A stretch of DNA of 64,000 nucleotides from Fictibacillus nanhaiensis (GTDB lineage: Bacteria; Bacillota; Bacilli; Bacillales; Fictibacillaceae): assembly GCF_019801215.1 (NCBI RefSeq), contig NZ_JAHVJO010000001.1, positions 1,054,001-1,118,000 on the forward strand, written 5' to 3'. Below the pieces are notes generated by a model. The model had not been told where the DNA came from. It did no database searches and worked only from the letters and a program-made list of their open reading frames with translations. Both the position numbers and the translations under genes were made by a program. Of this stretch, positions 54,536-64,000 are shown in pieces. The number at the start of each line of letters is the position of its first letter. Position 1 is the stretch's first letter.

Positions 54536-55178
54536 CACCACGTATCGAGTTGATTGCATCCTTTAAATCTTTTTTCCCATAGATGGCTGACCCAGCGACT
54601 AGTACATTTGCGCCAGCATCAATACATAACGGAGCAGTTTCAGGATTTATACCACCGTCTACTTCTATTTCTACATCCAATTCAAGCTTTTCAACGAGTA
54701 TAGAAACTTCTCTTATTTTAGATACGACGTTTTCAATAAACGATTGTCCCCCAAACCCTGGGTTTACAGTCATCAACAATACAAGGTCAATGTCGTGAAT
54801 AATATGCTTGATTGATTCAACAGGGGTTGCAGGATTTAACACCACTCCCGCTTTTACACCTGTTTTCTTAATTAGTTGTATCGTTCTATGAAGATGCGGA
54901 GTTGCTTCAACATGGACCGTTATGATATCTGCGCCTGCTTCAGCAAACGCTTCAATATATCTGTCTGGGTTCTCTATCATTAGATGTACGTCAAATGGCA
55001 GTTTTGTTAATGGACGAATAGCTTGTACCACAAGAGGTCCCAGTGTAAGGTTAGGAACAAAATGACCGTCCATAACATCAATGTGGATATAGTCTGCACC
55101 GGCCATCTCTACTGCTTTGATCTCCTCGCCTAACTTTGAAAAGTCAGCGGATAAAATAGAAGGAGCTATCTTAATCAT
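54531..55178 (-). CDS. rpe: Rpe, ribulose-phosphate 3-epimerase
   Basis: A pentose phosphate pathway enzyme, TIM barrel, 215 residues. Metal and catalytic motifs are [61 protein letters not shown] and [13 protein letters not shown]. The start ATG directly follows the rsgA stop (TAAATG); the ribosome binding site CGGAGGTAC is inside the rsgA end. Confidence 0.97.
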   Translation of the reverse strand: MIKIAPSILSADFSKLGEEIKAVEMAGADYIHIDVMDGHFVPNLTLGPLVVQAIRPLTKLPFDVHLMIENPDRYIEAFAEAGADIITVHVEATPHLHRTIQLIKKTGVKAGVVLNPATPVESIKHIIHDIDLVLLMTVNPGFGGQSFIENVVSKIREVSILVEKLELDVEIEVDGGINPETAPLCIDAGANVLVAGSAIYGKKDLKDAINSIRGV

Positions 55179-56069
55179 TTAGTACCTCCGTTTTTGATCT
55201 TTAATTTCCTGCAAAAAGGTTACGTAATGGTCATAGCGAAATTGGGGGATGTGTCCTTCTTCAACACCCTTTTTGATGGCACACTTTGGCTCTGAAGTAT
55301 GTGAACATCCTCGGAATTTACAATCCCCCCGACGTTCATTCATTTCCGGAAAATACATCGAGAGGTTTTCAGCCTCCATGTTAAAGAAATCCAATGAACT
55401 AAATCCAGGCGTATCCGCAACTAGACCGTTACCAAATAAAATTAACTCAACATGTCTAGTCGTATGTTTCCCACGCCCTAGATGGCTTGAGATTTCATTC
55501 GTCTCAAGCATAAGCTCAGGATTAATGGCATTTAATAGGGATGATTTCCCAACACCAGATTGACCGGCAAAAACGGTCACTTTGTCTTTGAAAAGCGGAT
55601 AAAACATTTCTAGACTGCCTTCCGTTTTTGTGGAAGTCGGAATGACCTCATATCCCAACTTTGTATACGCTTCAATATACGTTTGAATCTCTGCAAAATC
55701 TTCCGTCTCTTCTACAAGATCCATTTTTGAGATACAGATTACGGGTAGAATATCATTCGCTTCAATGTGGACAAGAAATTTGTCTAAGAGCAAAGGACTA
55801 AAATTAGGCTCAGTTGCCGAAAAAACGAGAATGGCTTGATCTACATTTGCGATTGGAGGCCGGACTAATTCATTCTTTCGTTCTTTTACATCTAAGATAT
55901 ATCCATCCGTAACATTGCTTGATTCATATTCTACCCAGTCACCCACTAACGGATTTACCTTTTTCTTTCGAAAGTTTCCTCTTCCTCTGCATTGGAAAAT
56001 CTCAGACTTCCCACTTTCCTTTACGTAGTAAAAACCAGCCAATGCTTTAACGATTCTTCCTTCAGGCAT
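55179..56069 (-). CDS. rsgA: RsgA, ribosome small subunit-dependent GTPase
   Basis: RsgA checks late 30S maturation. The 296 residues have an N-terminal OB fold (about 1-65). The permuted GTPase motifs are ISKMD (G4) near 118, GQSGVGKSSLLNAI (G1) near 170, and DTPGFSSLDFF (G3). The zinc-binding tail is CKFRGCSHTSEPKCAI. It starts 2 bp after prkC and runs into rpe. Confidence 0.97.
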   Translation of the reverse strand: MPEGRIVKALAGFYYVKESGKSEIFQCRGRGNFRKKKVNPLVGDWVEYESSNVTDGYILDVKERKNELVRPPIANVDQAILVFSATEPNFSPLLLDKFLVHIEANDILPVICISKMDLVEETEDFAEIQTYIEAYTKLGYEVIPTSTKTEGSLEMFYPLFKDKVTVFAGQSGVGKSSLLNAINPELMLETNEISSHLGRGKHTTRHVELILFGNGLVADTPGFSSLDFFNMEAENLSMYFPEMNERRGDCKFRGCSHTSEPKCAIKKGVEEGHIPQFRYDHYVTFLQEIKDQKRRY

Positions 56070-56071
56070 CC

Positions 56072-58039
56072 TTAATCACCATCGTCCCCTTCCTCATCAT
56101 CTTCACTGTTGTTGCTGCTGTTAGCGTTTTTATAATTAATTCTTTCGGATTTCTCTTCTTGTCCATTAATGTAAACGACATATGATGCGAAACCGCCTTC
56201 TGCAATGGTCAATGGAATCGCATATTCTTTTGTGTCTGAAATGGATTCATCTACGAATACTTCATTTGAAGCGTTCTTGTCTGAGTATACTATTTTTACC
56301 TGGACAGGTTCTTTCTTATCTACTTTCACTTTTATCTTCTTAGTAATCTTTTGTTCGTTAACGGGCTCTTCTTTTGGTTCGGGACCATCTGAAAGTACAA
56401 CACTTATCGTTGCACCTTGTTCAACTTCAGTAAAAGCAGTAGGATTTTGTGAAATGACTCTTCCTTTTTCTGCGGTTTCCGAAAATGCTGAAGCGAATTC
56501 TACTACAAGTCCTTCACTTTTAGCGTAATTCTCTACTTCTTCTTTTGTTAATCCACTCAAGTTCATTACTTGAACAGTTGGTTTTCCAGAGCTGACGGTT
56601 AACGTAACAGTCGTTTCAGCAGGTGTCACTTTTTCGTTGCGATCTGGGCTTTGAGTTAAAACGGTTCCTTCAGGTTCTGTATCAGATGCCTCATAATTAA
56701 TATCAATATCAGAATACCCTTTTTCTTTTAAAATATCTTTAGCGGTATCAATATTGTATCCTTCTATATCTGGCATATTTTCTTTCTCAGCACCTTTTGA
56801 TACTTGTAAGATAATGGTGCTTCCTTCTTTCACCTTCGTACCTGGTGCAGGATTTTGTCTGATCACATGCCCGTCTTCCACTTCAGGATCAAATACTTCC
56901 TGCCGTTTTACATCGAGACCTTCCGCTTTTAATTTATCAAAGGCGTCTTCGTAATCATTACCAACTACGTCTGGTACATTGACTTCTTGTACGTAAAAAA
57001 TAGAAGGTAAAATGGTAAATGCTGCAACAGCTGCTCCACCAAAAAGAAGCAAGGCAAGCAAAATAATGAGCCACCATCTTCTTTTCTTTTTCTTTTTTTC
57101 AGGAATGGCTTCTGCTTTTTTAAGAGGACTTGAAGCACCAACAGGCGGCACGACAGCTGGTATATATTTTGTTTTTTCATCGTCGTCTGAATCTTCCGTC
57201 CATTTTTGTTCATACATACGCTCAGGATCAAGGGCAGTATTCATATCTTGTAAAAGTTCTTCTGCACTGTCATATCTTCTTAACGGACTTTTCGCTAACG
57301 CTTTTAAAATGATATTCTCTACGCTCTGTGGAATCTCTGGATTTAACCTTCTTGGTTCAATTACATTTTCCTGAAGGTGCTTAAGTGCGACTGACACAGG
57401 AGATTCTCCGACAAAAGGGACTCTTCCAGTAACCATCTCATACATGACAGCTCCAAATGAATAGATATCCGATTTTGCGTTAGCAATGCCGCCTCGTGCT
57501 TGTTCAGGAGAGAAGTAATGGACTGAACCTAAGATAGAATTTGTATGTGTGATCGTTGCTGAAGTGATGGCTAAGGCTATACCAAAATCGGTTAGCTTCG
57601 CTGTTCCATCTTCCGTAATTAATATATTGTGCGGCTTGATATCCCGATGAATAATCCCATGGTCATGTGCAACAGCCATGCCTGAAACAATCTGCTTCAT
57701 AAGGTGCAGTGAATTTTCTACTGAAATCTTTCCGTGCTCTTTTATGTATTGCTTGAGTGTTTTGCCTTGAACATATTCCATGACAATAAAATAGATATCT
57801 TCATCTTCTCCAACATCATAAATACTTACAATATTAGGATGATCCAAACTCGTAGCAGATTCTGCTTCTCTTTTAAAACGTCTGATAAAGTCTTCATCTT
57901 TATTAAACTCTGAACGAAGCACTTTTACAGCAACATCCCGATCGAGTATTAAATCCTTTGCGCGATAAACGATGGCCATTCCGCCGTCACCTATTATTTC
58001 TAAAAGCTTGTAGCGGCCACTGACTCTTTTTCCAATCAT
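56072..58039 (-). CDS. prkC: PrkC, PASTA-domain Ser/Thr protein kinase
   Basis: This membrane kinase senses muropeptides and drives germination. The 655 residues include a kinase domain at about 10-270 with the Gly loop IGDGGMAIVYRAKDL, catalytic HRDIKPHNILI, DFGIALAI and GSVHYFSPEQARGG. A Lys/Arg stretch and one membrane helix follow at about 325-350 (WWLIILLALLLFGGAAVAAF). Three PASTA repeats lie outside (about 355-560), then a C-terminal Ig-like region and acidic tail. It overlaps prpC by 4 bp. Confidence 0.96.
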   Translation of the reverse strand: MIGKRVSGRYKLLEIIGDGGMAIVYRAKDLILDRDVAVKVLRSEFNKDEDFIRRFKREAESATSLDHPNIVSIYDVGEDEDIYFIVMEYVQGKTLKQYIKEHGKISVENSLHLMKQIVSGMAVAHDHGIIHRDIKPHNILITEDGTAKLTDFGIALAITSATITHTNSILGSVHYFSPEQARGGIANAKSDIYSFGAVMYEMVTGRVPFVGESPVSVALKHLQENVIEPRRLNPEIPQSVENIILKALAKSPLRRYDSAEELLQDMNTALDPERMYEQKWTEDSDDDEKTKYIPAVVPPVGASSPLKKAEAIPEKKKKKRRWWLIILLALLLFGGAAVAAFTILPSIFYVQEVNVPDVVGNDYEDAFDKLKAEGLDVKRQEVFDPEVEDGHVIRQNPAPGTKVKEGSTIILQVSKGAEKENMPDIEGYNIDTAKDILKEKGYSDIDINYEASDTEPEGTVLTQSPDRNEKVTPAETTVTLTVSSGKPTVQVMNLSGLTKEEVENYAKSEGLVVEFASAFSETAEKGRVISQNPTAFTEVEQGATISVVLSDGPEPKEEPVNEQKITKKIKVKVDKKEPVQVKIVYSDKNASNEVFVDESISDTKEYAIPLTIAEGGFASYVVYINGQEEKSERINYKNANSSNNSEDDEEGDDGD

Positions 58040-58794
58040 GCTCTTGCTTCCCCTTTTGTTTCTGTGTCAGATCGATTTTGAATAAGGATCGCTGTAATAT
58101 TATCTTCTCCACCAGCATCTTTTGCCCATGTGATCAAGGTCTCTACTTTTTCGGCAACAGATTCCTGAGGATTTAAGAGCGCTTCTTGAATACGTTTAAA
58201 AGAAACTTTATCAGACAATCCATCTGAACAAAGCAATAGGTAGTCACCGTTATTCCAAGTGATTTGATTGAACTCTGCTTCTACCGTCTCGTCTGTTCCA
58301 ACTGCTTTCATGATCATGTTACGTCTAGGATGGATCTCCGCTTCGTCTTCTGTAATCTGACCAGATTTTACGAGTTCTTGAACGAGTGAATGATCATCTG
58401 TTACTCGTTTTAGCTCTCCGTTTGAATAAAGATAGCAACGACTGTCCCCAATATGAGCAACGGTAACCTCATTGCTGTTACCGAGAGCAGCAACTACAGT
58501 CGTACCCATCCCTCTTGTTTCAGGATTTTCTTGTGAAAATTGAAAAATATGATTATTGGTATCTCGTAATACGTTTTGAATCCACTCTCTAATACTCTCC
58601 ATATTTTCTTCAAACTGATTCCATGCATCTTTTATACATGTTAAAGCTTCTTGACTGGCGATATCACCAGCTTTATGTCCGCCCATACCATCAGCAATAA
58701 CTGCAAGAAAGTGTTCACCTTTTGTGAACACTTCCCCGCTGTCTTCATTATGCTTCCTTACCATTCCAACATCTGTTTGAATAGCAATCTGCAT
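58036..58794 (-). CDS. prpC: PrpC (Stp), PP2C-type Ser/Thr phosphatase
   Basis: The phosphatase that reverses PrkC. The 252 residues show the PP2C metal motifs: TDVGMVRKHNEDSG, LAVIADGMGGHKAGDIASQE, VTVAHIGDSRCYLYSNGELK, DHSLVQELVKSG, LLLCSDGLSD and GGEDNITAILI. It lies between rlmN (7 bp upstream) and prkC, the standard pair. Confidence 0.96.
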   Translation of the reverse strand: MQIAIQTDVGMVRKHNEDSGEVFTKGEHFLAVIADGMGGHKAGDIASQEALTCIKDAWNQFEENMESIREWIQNVLRDTNNHIFQFSQENPETRGMGTTVVAALGNSNEVTVAHIGDSRCYLYSNGELKRVTDDHSLVQELVKSGQITEDEAEIHPRRNMIMKAVGTDETVEAEFNQITWNNGDYLLLCSDGLSDKVSFKRIQEALLNPQESVAEKVETLITWAKDAGGEDNITAILIQNRSDTETKGEARA

Positions 58795-58801
58795 TTACCC
58801 G

Positions 58802-59887
58802 TCACCTCGTCTCTTCTTTACGTTCCTTCGCACGCAATTGTCCGCACGCAGCGTCAATATCGTGTCCCTGTTCTCTTCTGATGGTGGCATTTATGCCTCT
58901 TGAGGTCAACGTCTCTAAGAACTTAAATATTTGTGCCTTTGGTGTTCGAACATAATCTCTTTCTGGAACATAATTCACTGGAATTAAATTCACATGACAT
59001 TTAATATCCGAAATAAGATCAGCTAATTCATTTGCACTTTCTACGGAATCATTAACTTTACCAAAAAGTCCGTACTCAAAAGTTACTCGTCTTCCTGTCT
59101 TCTTAATATAATACCGAATAGAATCCATTAATTCGTTTAGCGGATACATACGGTTAACTGGCATTAAACGGCTTCTTGTTTCCGTATTCGCTGCATGAAG
59201 AGATATGGCAAAGTTAATCTGCATACCTTCATCCGCAAATTTATAAATATAAGGTACAACACCGCTTGTAGAAATCGTTATATGACGTGCTCCAATGTTT
59301 AGTCCTTGATCATGATTGACGATTTTCAAAAAAGACATCAGCCCATCGTAATTATCAAATGGCTCTCCGATACCCATTACTACAATTGAGCTTACGCGTT
59401 CTTCTGTTTCATCTAATGCACGTTGAACTTGAAGAACTTGCGAAACGATCTCTCCTGCTTGAAGATTACGTTTTAACCCTCCAAGAGTAGAAGCGCAAAA
59501 CGTACAACCAAGTCTGCACCCTACTTGTGTCGTAACACAAATACTGTTTCCGTATTCATGTCTCATCAACACGGTTTCGATTGAATATCCATCTTGAAGT
59601 TCAAACAAGAATTTAATTGTTCCATCTGTAGATTCTTGGCGAACAACTTCTTTCATAGGATTAATGTGATAGTCTTTTTCAAGTTTTTCACGCAATCCTA
59701 GAGGGAGGTTTGTCATCTCCTCAAAAGAAGACACGCGTTTTTTATAGAGCCATTCAAATATTTGTTTTCCTCTAAACTTGGGTTCTCTAATATCTGTTAA
59801 CCAAGCTTCAAGTTCGTGAAGCTCCAATGAAAATATGGAAGGCTTAATGTCTGGCTTTGTTTGCTTTTCTGATAATGGTTTAAGCAT
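58802..59887 (-). CDS. rlmN: RlmN, 23S rRNA A2503 / tRNA A37 methyltransferase
   Basis: A radical SAM enzyme of 361 residues. [10 protein letters not shown] holds the CX3CX2C iron-sulfur site, and the substrate-methylating Cys lies near the end ([13 protein letters not shown]). [16 protein letters not shown] and [18 protein letters not shown] are also typical. The start was set at ATG 59885-59887, preceded by AGGTGGTGAGAAAC. A frame back to 59941 lies within rsmB. It overlaps rsmB by 8 bp. Confidence 0.96.
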   Translation of the reverse strand: MLKPLSEKQTKPDIKPSIFSLELHELEAWLTDIREPKFRGKQIFEWLYKKRVSSFEEMTNLPLGLREKLEKDYHINPMKEVVRQESTDGTIKFLFELQDGYSIETVLMRHEYGNSICVTTQVGCRLGCTFCASTLGGLKRNLQAGEIVSQVLQVQRALDETEERVSSIVVMGIGEPFDNYDGLMSFLKIVNHDQGLNIGARHITISTSGVVPYIYKFADEGMQINFAISLHAANTETRSRLMPVNRMYPLNELMDSIRYYIKKTGRRVTFEYGLFGKVNDSVESANELADLISDIKCHVNLIPVNYVPERDYVRTPKAQIFKFLETLTSRGINATIRREQGHDIDAACGQLRAKERKEETR

Positions 59888-61253
59888 GTTTCTCACCACC
59901 TGTTGTCTTTTTTCTGAAAGCCGCAATATAAAATCCGTCACTATTGAAATAATGAGGCATGATTTGTAAATCCGATCTTCCTTCTATAATAAATCCTCTA
60001 ACGTTGATTGGCATCTTTTCTGAGAATTGAGAATCCCATTCAAAATCTGTTTGATTCTCTAAGAACCAATCTGCTACTTGTTTGTTTTCTTCATTGTCTA
60101 CGGTACAGGTACTATAAACAAGTACGCCTCCTGCTGTAACCATCTGTGAGGCACTTTGCAGAATATCTTTTTGAATCACAGATAGCCTTGATACATCTTC
60201 TTCTGATTTTGACCATTTAAGATCCGGTTTTTTTCTGATTACACCAAATCCACTGCAAGGAGCATCCACAAGTACCTTATCAAACGATTGTGATTCAAAT
60301 TCATCGTTTACTTTTCTTGCATCTAAAACAGACGCGTGTATGTTTTCTAAGCCTAAACGGGCCGCTTGGTTTTTAATCAAATCGATTTTGTGCTCATGCA
60401 AATCAAGCGAAACAACTTTTCCTTTGCTCTTCATCATTTCCGCCATATGCGTTGATTTGCCGCCTGGAGCTGCGCATGCATCGAGAATTTTTTCTCCAGG
60501 AACTGGAGCTACAGCTTTAGCAACAAGCATCGAACTTTCGTCTTGGATGGTAACCCATCCTTTTTTATAGACATTCGATTCAGGAAGGTAGCCCTCTTGG
60601 ATGATGATAGCTTCAGGAGACAATTCTCCTTCCACTGCAACAATTCCTTCTTCTTGAAGCTGTAAAATGACTTCTTCTCTATTAGTTAACATTGTGTTTA
60701 CTCTTGCAGTAACAGGTGAAGCCAAGAGGTTAGTCTCACCCATTTTTTTAGCGTCCTCTAAACCGAACTGATCACTCCAGCGCTCAAATAGCCATTGTGG
60801 CATGCTGTATTCTAAAGCAGCTCTTTCTGCACCTTCACCTAATTTTTTATCCATGGTTTCTGTGCCTTCACGCTGCAATTTTCGTAAAATACCGTTCACA
60901 AGTCCGGCTAGACCTTGATGGCCTCGATGTTTAGTGATTTCTACTGCTTCATGGATGATAGCATGATCAGGAACACGATCCATGTAAAGCATTTGAAAAA
61001 TAGACAATCGGAGCAGTGTTAGCACCCACCGGTCTTTTTTCTTAATCGGTTTATTTAAGAGTTGATCCAAGTAAAAATCAATCGTATTTTTACGTTGAAT
61101 GGTTCCATAAACTATACTCGTTATTAGCCCTTTATCAATTTGTTTAACATTCGCTTTTTGAAGCGCCTGATTTAACTGCAAATTGCTGTAAGCTTGATTT
61201 TGTTCCACTTTCAATAATACGTCCAGGGCAATTGCCCGTATGTTGTTGTCCAA
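59880..61253 (-). CDS. rsmB: RsmB (Sun), 16S rRNA m5C967 methyltransferase
   Basis: The 457 residues have an N-terminal NusB-like RNA-binding domain (about 1-130) and a C-terminal SAM methyltransferase. Motifs: [38 protein letters not shown] (first catalytic Cys) and [18 protein letters not shown] (second Cys). It starts 2 bp after fmt. Confidence 0.96.
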   Translation of the reverse strand: MDNNIRAIALDVLLKVEQNQAYSNLQLNQALQKANVKQIDKGLITSIVYGTIQRKNTIDFYLDQLLNKPIKKKDRWVLTLLRLSIFQMLYMDRVPDHAIIHEAVEITKHRGHQGLAGLVNGILRKLQREGTETMDKKLGEGAERAALEYSMPQWLFERWSDQFGLEDAKKMGETNLLASPVTARVNTMLTNREEVILQLQEEGIVAVEGELSPEAIIIQEGYLPESNVYKKGWVTIQDESSMLVAKAVAPVPGEKILDACAAPGGKSTHMAEMMKSKGKVVSLDLHEHKIDLIKNQAARLGLENIHASVLDARKVNDEFESQSFDKVLVDAPCSGFGVIRKKPDLKWSKSEEDVSRLSVIQKDILQSASQMVTAGGVLVYSTCTVDNEENKQVADWFLENQTDFEWDSQFSEKMPINVRGFIIEGRSDLQIMPHYFNSDGFYIAAFRKKTTGGEKHA

Positions 61254-61255
61254 CT

Positions 61256-62185
61256 TTATTCACCTAATTTCAAGCCTCGTTCAATGCTTGCTCCTTTAAG
61301 ATAATCACTTGCCAACATTCTCTTTTTTCCAGAAAGCTGCAAGTCGGTAATGATGATGCTCGTCTGATCTCCGGTTGCAACCTGCAATCCTTTTTGATGG
61401 ATACCAATGATAGTACCTGGTTCAGCCTGTATGTTCGTCTCTGCTTTTTCTCCCCACCAAACTTTAAGTGGAAGTCCATTCAAAAACGTAAAAGCAACAG
61501 GCCACGGATGAAGACCTCTAATATGGTTATATATCTCAACGCCAGATAACGTCCAGTCGATCTTCTCTTGTTCCCGTGTTATATTCCAAGCAAAAGTAAC
61601 TTCTTCTTCCTTTTGCGGAATCGGCTGAATGCTCCCTTCAACGAGCATCGGAATGGTTTCAGACAATAATTTTGCTCCAGCTTCACTAAGCTTGTCATGC
61701 ATGGATCCAACATGATCTTTTTCTTCGATCGTTACTTCAACTTGGGTAAGTATATCACCTGCGTCTAATTTTTCAACCATATACATAATGGTGATACCTG
61801 TTTTTTCATTTCCATCGATAATACTTTTATGGATAGGAGCACCACCTCTATACTTTGGAAGCAATGATGCATGAACATTGATACAGCCATGTTTAGGCAA
61901 TTCTAAGATTGCTTTTGGCAAAATTTGTCCGTAAGCAGCTGTGACGATTAAATCTGGCTGAAGAGCTAAGATCTCTTCATAGTTTTCACGCAGTTTCAAA
62001 GGTTGATACACAGAAATCCCATGTTTAAGTGCTTCTTCTTTGACTGGTGTTTGTTTTATTTCTTTTTTTCTGCCAACCGGTTTATCTGGCTGTGTAACGA
62101 CACCAACCACGTCATAGCCGTCTTCTACTAATTGTCGAAGAACAGGAACAGAAAAATCTGGTGTTCCCATAAATAAAATCTTCAT
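61256..62185 (-). CDS. fmt: Fmt, methionyl-tRNA formyltransferase
   Basis: Fmt formylates the initiator Met-tRNA. The 309 residues carry the formyl transferase fold with [40 protein letters not shown] (catalytic Asn and His) and [13 protein letters not shown]. The C-terminal domain follows ([18 protein letters not shown]). It follows def by 6 bp; the pair installs and removes the formyl group. Confidence 0.97.
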   Translation of the reverse strand: MKILFMGTPDFSVPVLRQLVEDGYDVVGVVTQPDKPVGRKKEIKQTPVKEEALKHGISVYQPLKLRENYEEILALQPDLIVTAAYGQILPKAILELPKHGCINVHASLLPKYRGGAPIHKSIIDGNEKTGITIMYMVEKLDAGDILTQVEVTIEEKDHVGSMHDKLSEAGAKLLSETIPMLVEGSIQPIPQKEEEVTFAWNITREQEKIDWTLSGVEIYNHIRGLHPWPVAFTFLNGLPLKVWWGEKAETNIQAEPGTIIGIHQKGLQVATGDQTSIIITDLQLSGKKRMLASDYLKGASIERGLKLGE

Positions 62186-62191
62186 GATATC

Positions 62192-62665
62192 TTATCTCTC
62201 CATTTCTTCATTTTCGTAATAAGCAATTACCTTAGAAGTAAATAAAATTCCATGTAAGTGATCGATCTCATGAAGCAGAGCACGAGCTAGAAAATCATTC
62301 GCTTTTATTGTAAAATATTTACCGTTTTCATCTTGTGCTTTCACAGTCACATCAAATGGTCGTTCCACTTCACCAAACAGTCCAGGGAAGCTTAAGCAGC
62401 CTTCTGGTCCTGTTTGACTGCCATTAGATGATGTAACAACTGGATTAATGAGTACGATCTGACCTTTTTCATCGCCTACATCAACTACTGCTATTTGTTT
62501 TGGAATACCAATTTGCGGGGCAGCAAGACCGACTCCTTCTGCATCATACATCGTTTCAAACATGTCTTTAACCAATGTCTTTAATGGTTTATCGAACTGT
62601 GTAACAGTCTCACATTTCATTTCTAAGACTGGATTTGGATGTTCTACAATTTTACGAATGGTCAT
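62192..62665 (-). CDS. def: Def, peptide deformylase
   Basis: A metallo-enzyme that removes N-formyl groups from new proteins. The 157 residues contain the three motifs GVGLAAPQIGIP, EGCLSFPG (metal Cys) and HEIDHLHG (two metal His and the catalytic Glu). The start was set at ATG 62663-62665 after AAGGAGAAAAAT. A frame reading back to 62704 runs into priA. Confidence 0.96.
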   Translation of the reverse strand: MTIRKIVEHPNPVLEMKCETVTQFDKPLKTLVKDMFETMYDAEGVGLAAPQIGIPKQIAVVDVGDEKGQIVLINPVVTSSNGSQTGPEGCLSFPGLFGEVERPFDVTVKAQDENGKYFTIKANDFLARALLHEIDHLHGILFTSKVIAYYENEEMER

Positions 62666-62684
62666 ATTTTTCTCCTTAATGTGG

Positions 62685-64000
62685 CTACATAAGTGTTTGC
62701 GCATTTAATTCTGCTGTAATCTGCAGATCTTTTATGTTTTTATCTTTCTGAAAATGATTGATGATCTCTTCAAACCAATCACTTAATTCAGGTTCATTTT
62801 TGTATTTTATCATGACCTGATACCGATATCTATCTTTCACCCGTGCTATAGGAGAAGTTACTGGGCCAAGCAACAGACTTTCAGGTGCTAGACGGTTTAT
62901 TAAAAAACGAGCCGCTTTTTCACTTGCTTCAACAACTTCCATAAGTTCTAAATGACTGAAGGTTAATAACCCTAAATAATAAAATGGTGGGTATTGATGC
63001 AGCTTTCTTGTTTTCATCTCATACTCATAAAAACGATGATAGTCATGCTGTGAAGCGAGCTGGATGCTGTAATGCTCCGTATCATATCCCTGAACGACTA
63101 CTTTGCCTTCAAGCTCATGCCTTCCCGCTCTTCCGCTAACTTGGGTGAGTAATTGAAACGTTTTTTCAGATGCTCTAAAATCTGGCAGATGAAGCATCGT
63201 ATCTGCAGCCAACACACCAACTAGCGTTACTTTTGGAAAATCCAGCCCTTTCGCAATCATCTGTGTTCCAAGCAAAATATCTCCCTCTTCGTTACCGAAT
63301 GCGGTCAACAAGCGCTCATGACTTCCTTTTTTAGAGGTTGTATCGACGTCCATTCGAATCACCCTTGCTTCAGGCAATACTTTTGCAAGCTCTTCTTCCA
63401 CCTTTTGTGTACCTGTCCCAAAAAAACGAATATGCTCACTTGTACAAGATGGACAAACAGATGGTGTTTCTTCTTGATAGCCACAATAATGACATTTTAG
63501 AGTTGCATTTTTTTTATGAAACGTAAGAGAAATATCGCAATGCGGACACTGTGCCACATAACCGCAATCTCGGCACAAAATAAAGGAAGCATATCCTCTG
63601 CGGTTTAGAAACAAAACGGTTTGTTCGCCTCTTTCTAGACCAGCTTTCATTTTTTCCATCAATTCAATCGAAAACATGGAGCGGTTTCCGCTTTTTAATT
63701 CATTACGCATATCCACGATTGTCACTTCAGGCATAGGATTTGAATGAACACGAGAATCTAGTTCAGCCAATTTATACAATCCTTTTTTGGCTCTCGCATA
63801 TGTTTCAAGAGCTGGTGTCGCGCTGCCTAAAACGATGGGACATGAATGATGCTTTCCTCTCCAAATGGCTACGTCTCTTGCATGGTATCGCGGATGATCT
63901 TCCTGCTTATAACTCGATTCATGCTCTTCATCTATAATGATGATACCTAAATTTTGAAAGGGAGCAAAAACAGCCGAACGAGCACCTATCACTACAGAAA
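62685..64000 (-). CDS. priA: PriA, primosomal helicase (C-terminal part)
   Basis: About 438 residues of the end of PriA; the N-terminal half lies beyond the right edge. The helicase core shows VIGARSAVFAPF, the DExH-type IIIDEEHESSYKQEDHPRYH, two zinc-binding Cys clusters (CRDCGYVAQCPHC and CHYCGYQEETPSVCPSC), GTQMIAKGLDFPKVTLVGVL and QVSGRAGRHELEGKVVVQGY. PriA restarts stalled forks. def follows at once. Confidence 0.96.
   Translation of the reverse strand, partial: SVVIGARSAVFAPFQNLGIIIIDEEHESSYKQEDHPRYHARDVAIWRGKHHSCPIVLGSATPALETYARAKKGLYKLAELDSRVHSNPMPEVTIVDMRNELKSGNRSMFSIELMEKMKAGLERGEQTVLFLNRRGYASFILCRDCGYVAQCPHCDISLTFHKKNATLKCHYCGYQEETPSVCPSCTSEHIRFFGTGTQKVEEELAKVLPEARVIRMDVDTTSKKGSHERLLTAFGNEEGDILLGTQMIAKGLDFPKVTLVGVLAADTMLHLPDFRASEKTFQLLTQVSGRAGRHELEGKVVVQGYDTEHYSIQLASQHDYHRFYEYEMKTRKLHQYPPFYYLGLLTFSHLELMEVVEASEKAARFLINRLAPESLLLGPVTSPIARVKDRYRYQVMIKYKNEPELSDWFEEIINHFQKDKNIKDLQITAELNAQTLM

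Noticed and set aside
1-64000. Mobile element, defence system or prophage somewhere in the window
   Set aside because: All protein-coding regions can be placed in conserved Bacillaceae chromosome order. I saw no transposase, integrase other than XerC, restriction, toxin-antitoxin or phage structural gene.

Overview
The window is a stretch of core chromosome from a spore-forming, motile, Gram-positive member of the Bacillaceae, a Bacillus or Fictibacillus type organism. The base composition is fairly AT-rich. The gene order closely follows the Bacillus subtilis priA-to-flhA region. The sporulation gene spoVM, CodY, FapR, the ClpQ/ClpY pair, the PrkC/PrpC pair and the hook protein and FliY forms typical of Bacillus all support this. 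I cannot fix the species from sequence alone. No prophage, insertion sequence, transposase, CRISPR array, rRNA or tRNA is visible. Almost everything is on the minus strand; only rpmB and a DUF1128 gene run on the plus strand.

Read in the direction of transcription (from 64000 down to 1), the window starts with the C-terminal half of priA. It continues def-fmt-rsmB-rlmN-prpC-prkC-rsgA-rpe (DNA restart, protein maturation, rRNA modification, Ser/Thr signalling, ribosome assembly). A TPP riboswitch then controls thiT-thiN, followed by the tiny spoVM. After the divergent rpmB comes yloU-yloV, sdaAB-sdaAA-recG, and the fatty-acid cluster fapR-plsX-fabD-fabG-acpP with a clear FapR-type operator. 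Next is rnc-smc-ftsY (a DUF1128 gene lies between rnc and smc, facing rnc) and ylxM-ffh-rpsP-khpA (SRP and ribosome). A gap of 413 bp follows, then rimM-trmD, rplS, lepB-rbgA-rnhB and the ylqG-ylqH pair. A small SASP-like gene, sucC-sucD with a cre-like box, dprA, topA-trmFO, xerC-hslV-hslU-codY and a strong terminator come next. The large fla/che operon closes the window: flgB-flgC-fliE-fliF-fliG-fliH-fliI-fliJ-ylxF-fliK-flgD-(TIGR02530-type gene)-flgE-flbD/swrD-fliL-fliM-fliY-cheY-fliO-fliP-fliQ-fliR-flhB-flhA, with flhA cut by the left edge.

The flagellar block covers the rod, MS ring, export ATPase complex, hook cap and hook, hook-length ruler, switch complex and export gate. Many neighbours overlap by 1 to 35 bp or lie within 20 bp, which suggests translational coupling.

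The coding content is ordinary, and I found no convincing new multi-gene system. The points most worth a second look are: (1) ylqG-ylqH, a FliK-like plus FlhB-C-terminal-like pair outside the flagellar operon; (2) five exact 21-bp-spaced repeats between ftsY and ylxM; (3) two diverged copies of an interspersed repeat of about 85 bp, each beside a terminator; (4) a perfect 52-bp palindrome containing the spoVM stop codon; (5) a divergent SASP-like gene between ylqH and sucC; and (6) several cis-regulatory sites (TPP riboswitch with a TATAAT over the rpe stop, FapR operator, cre box, rplS leader).
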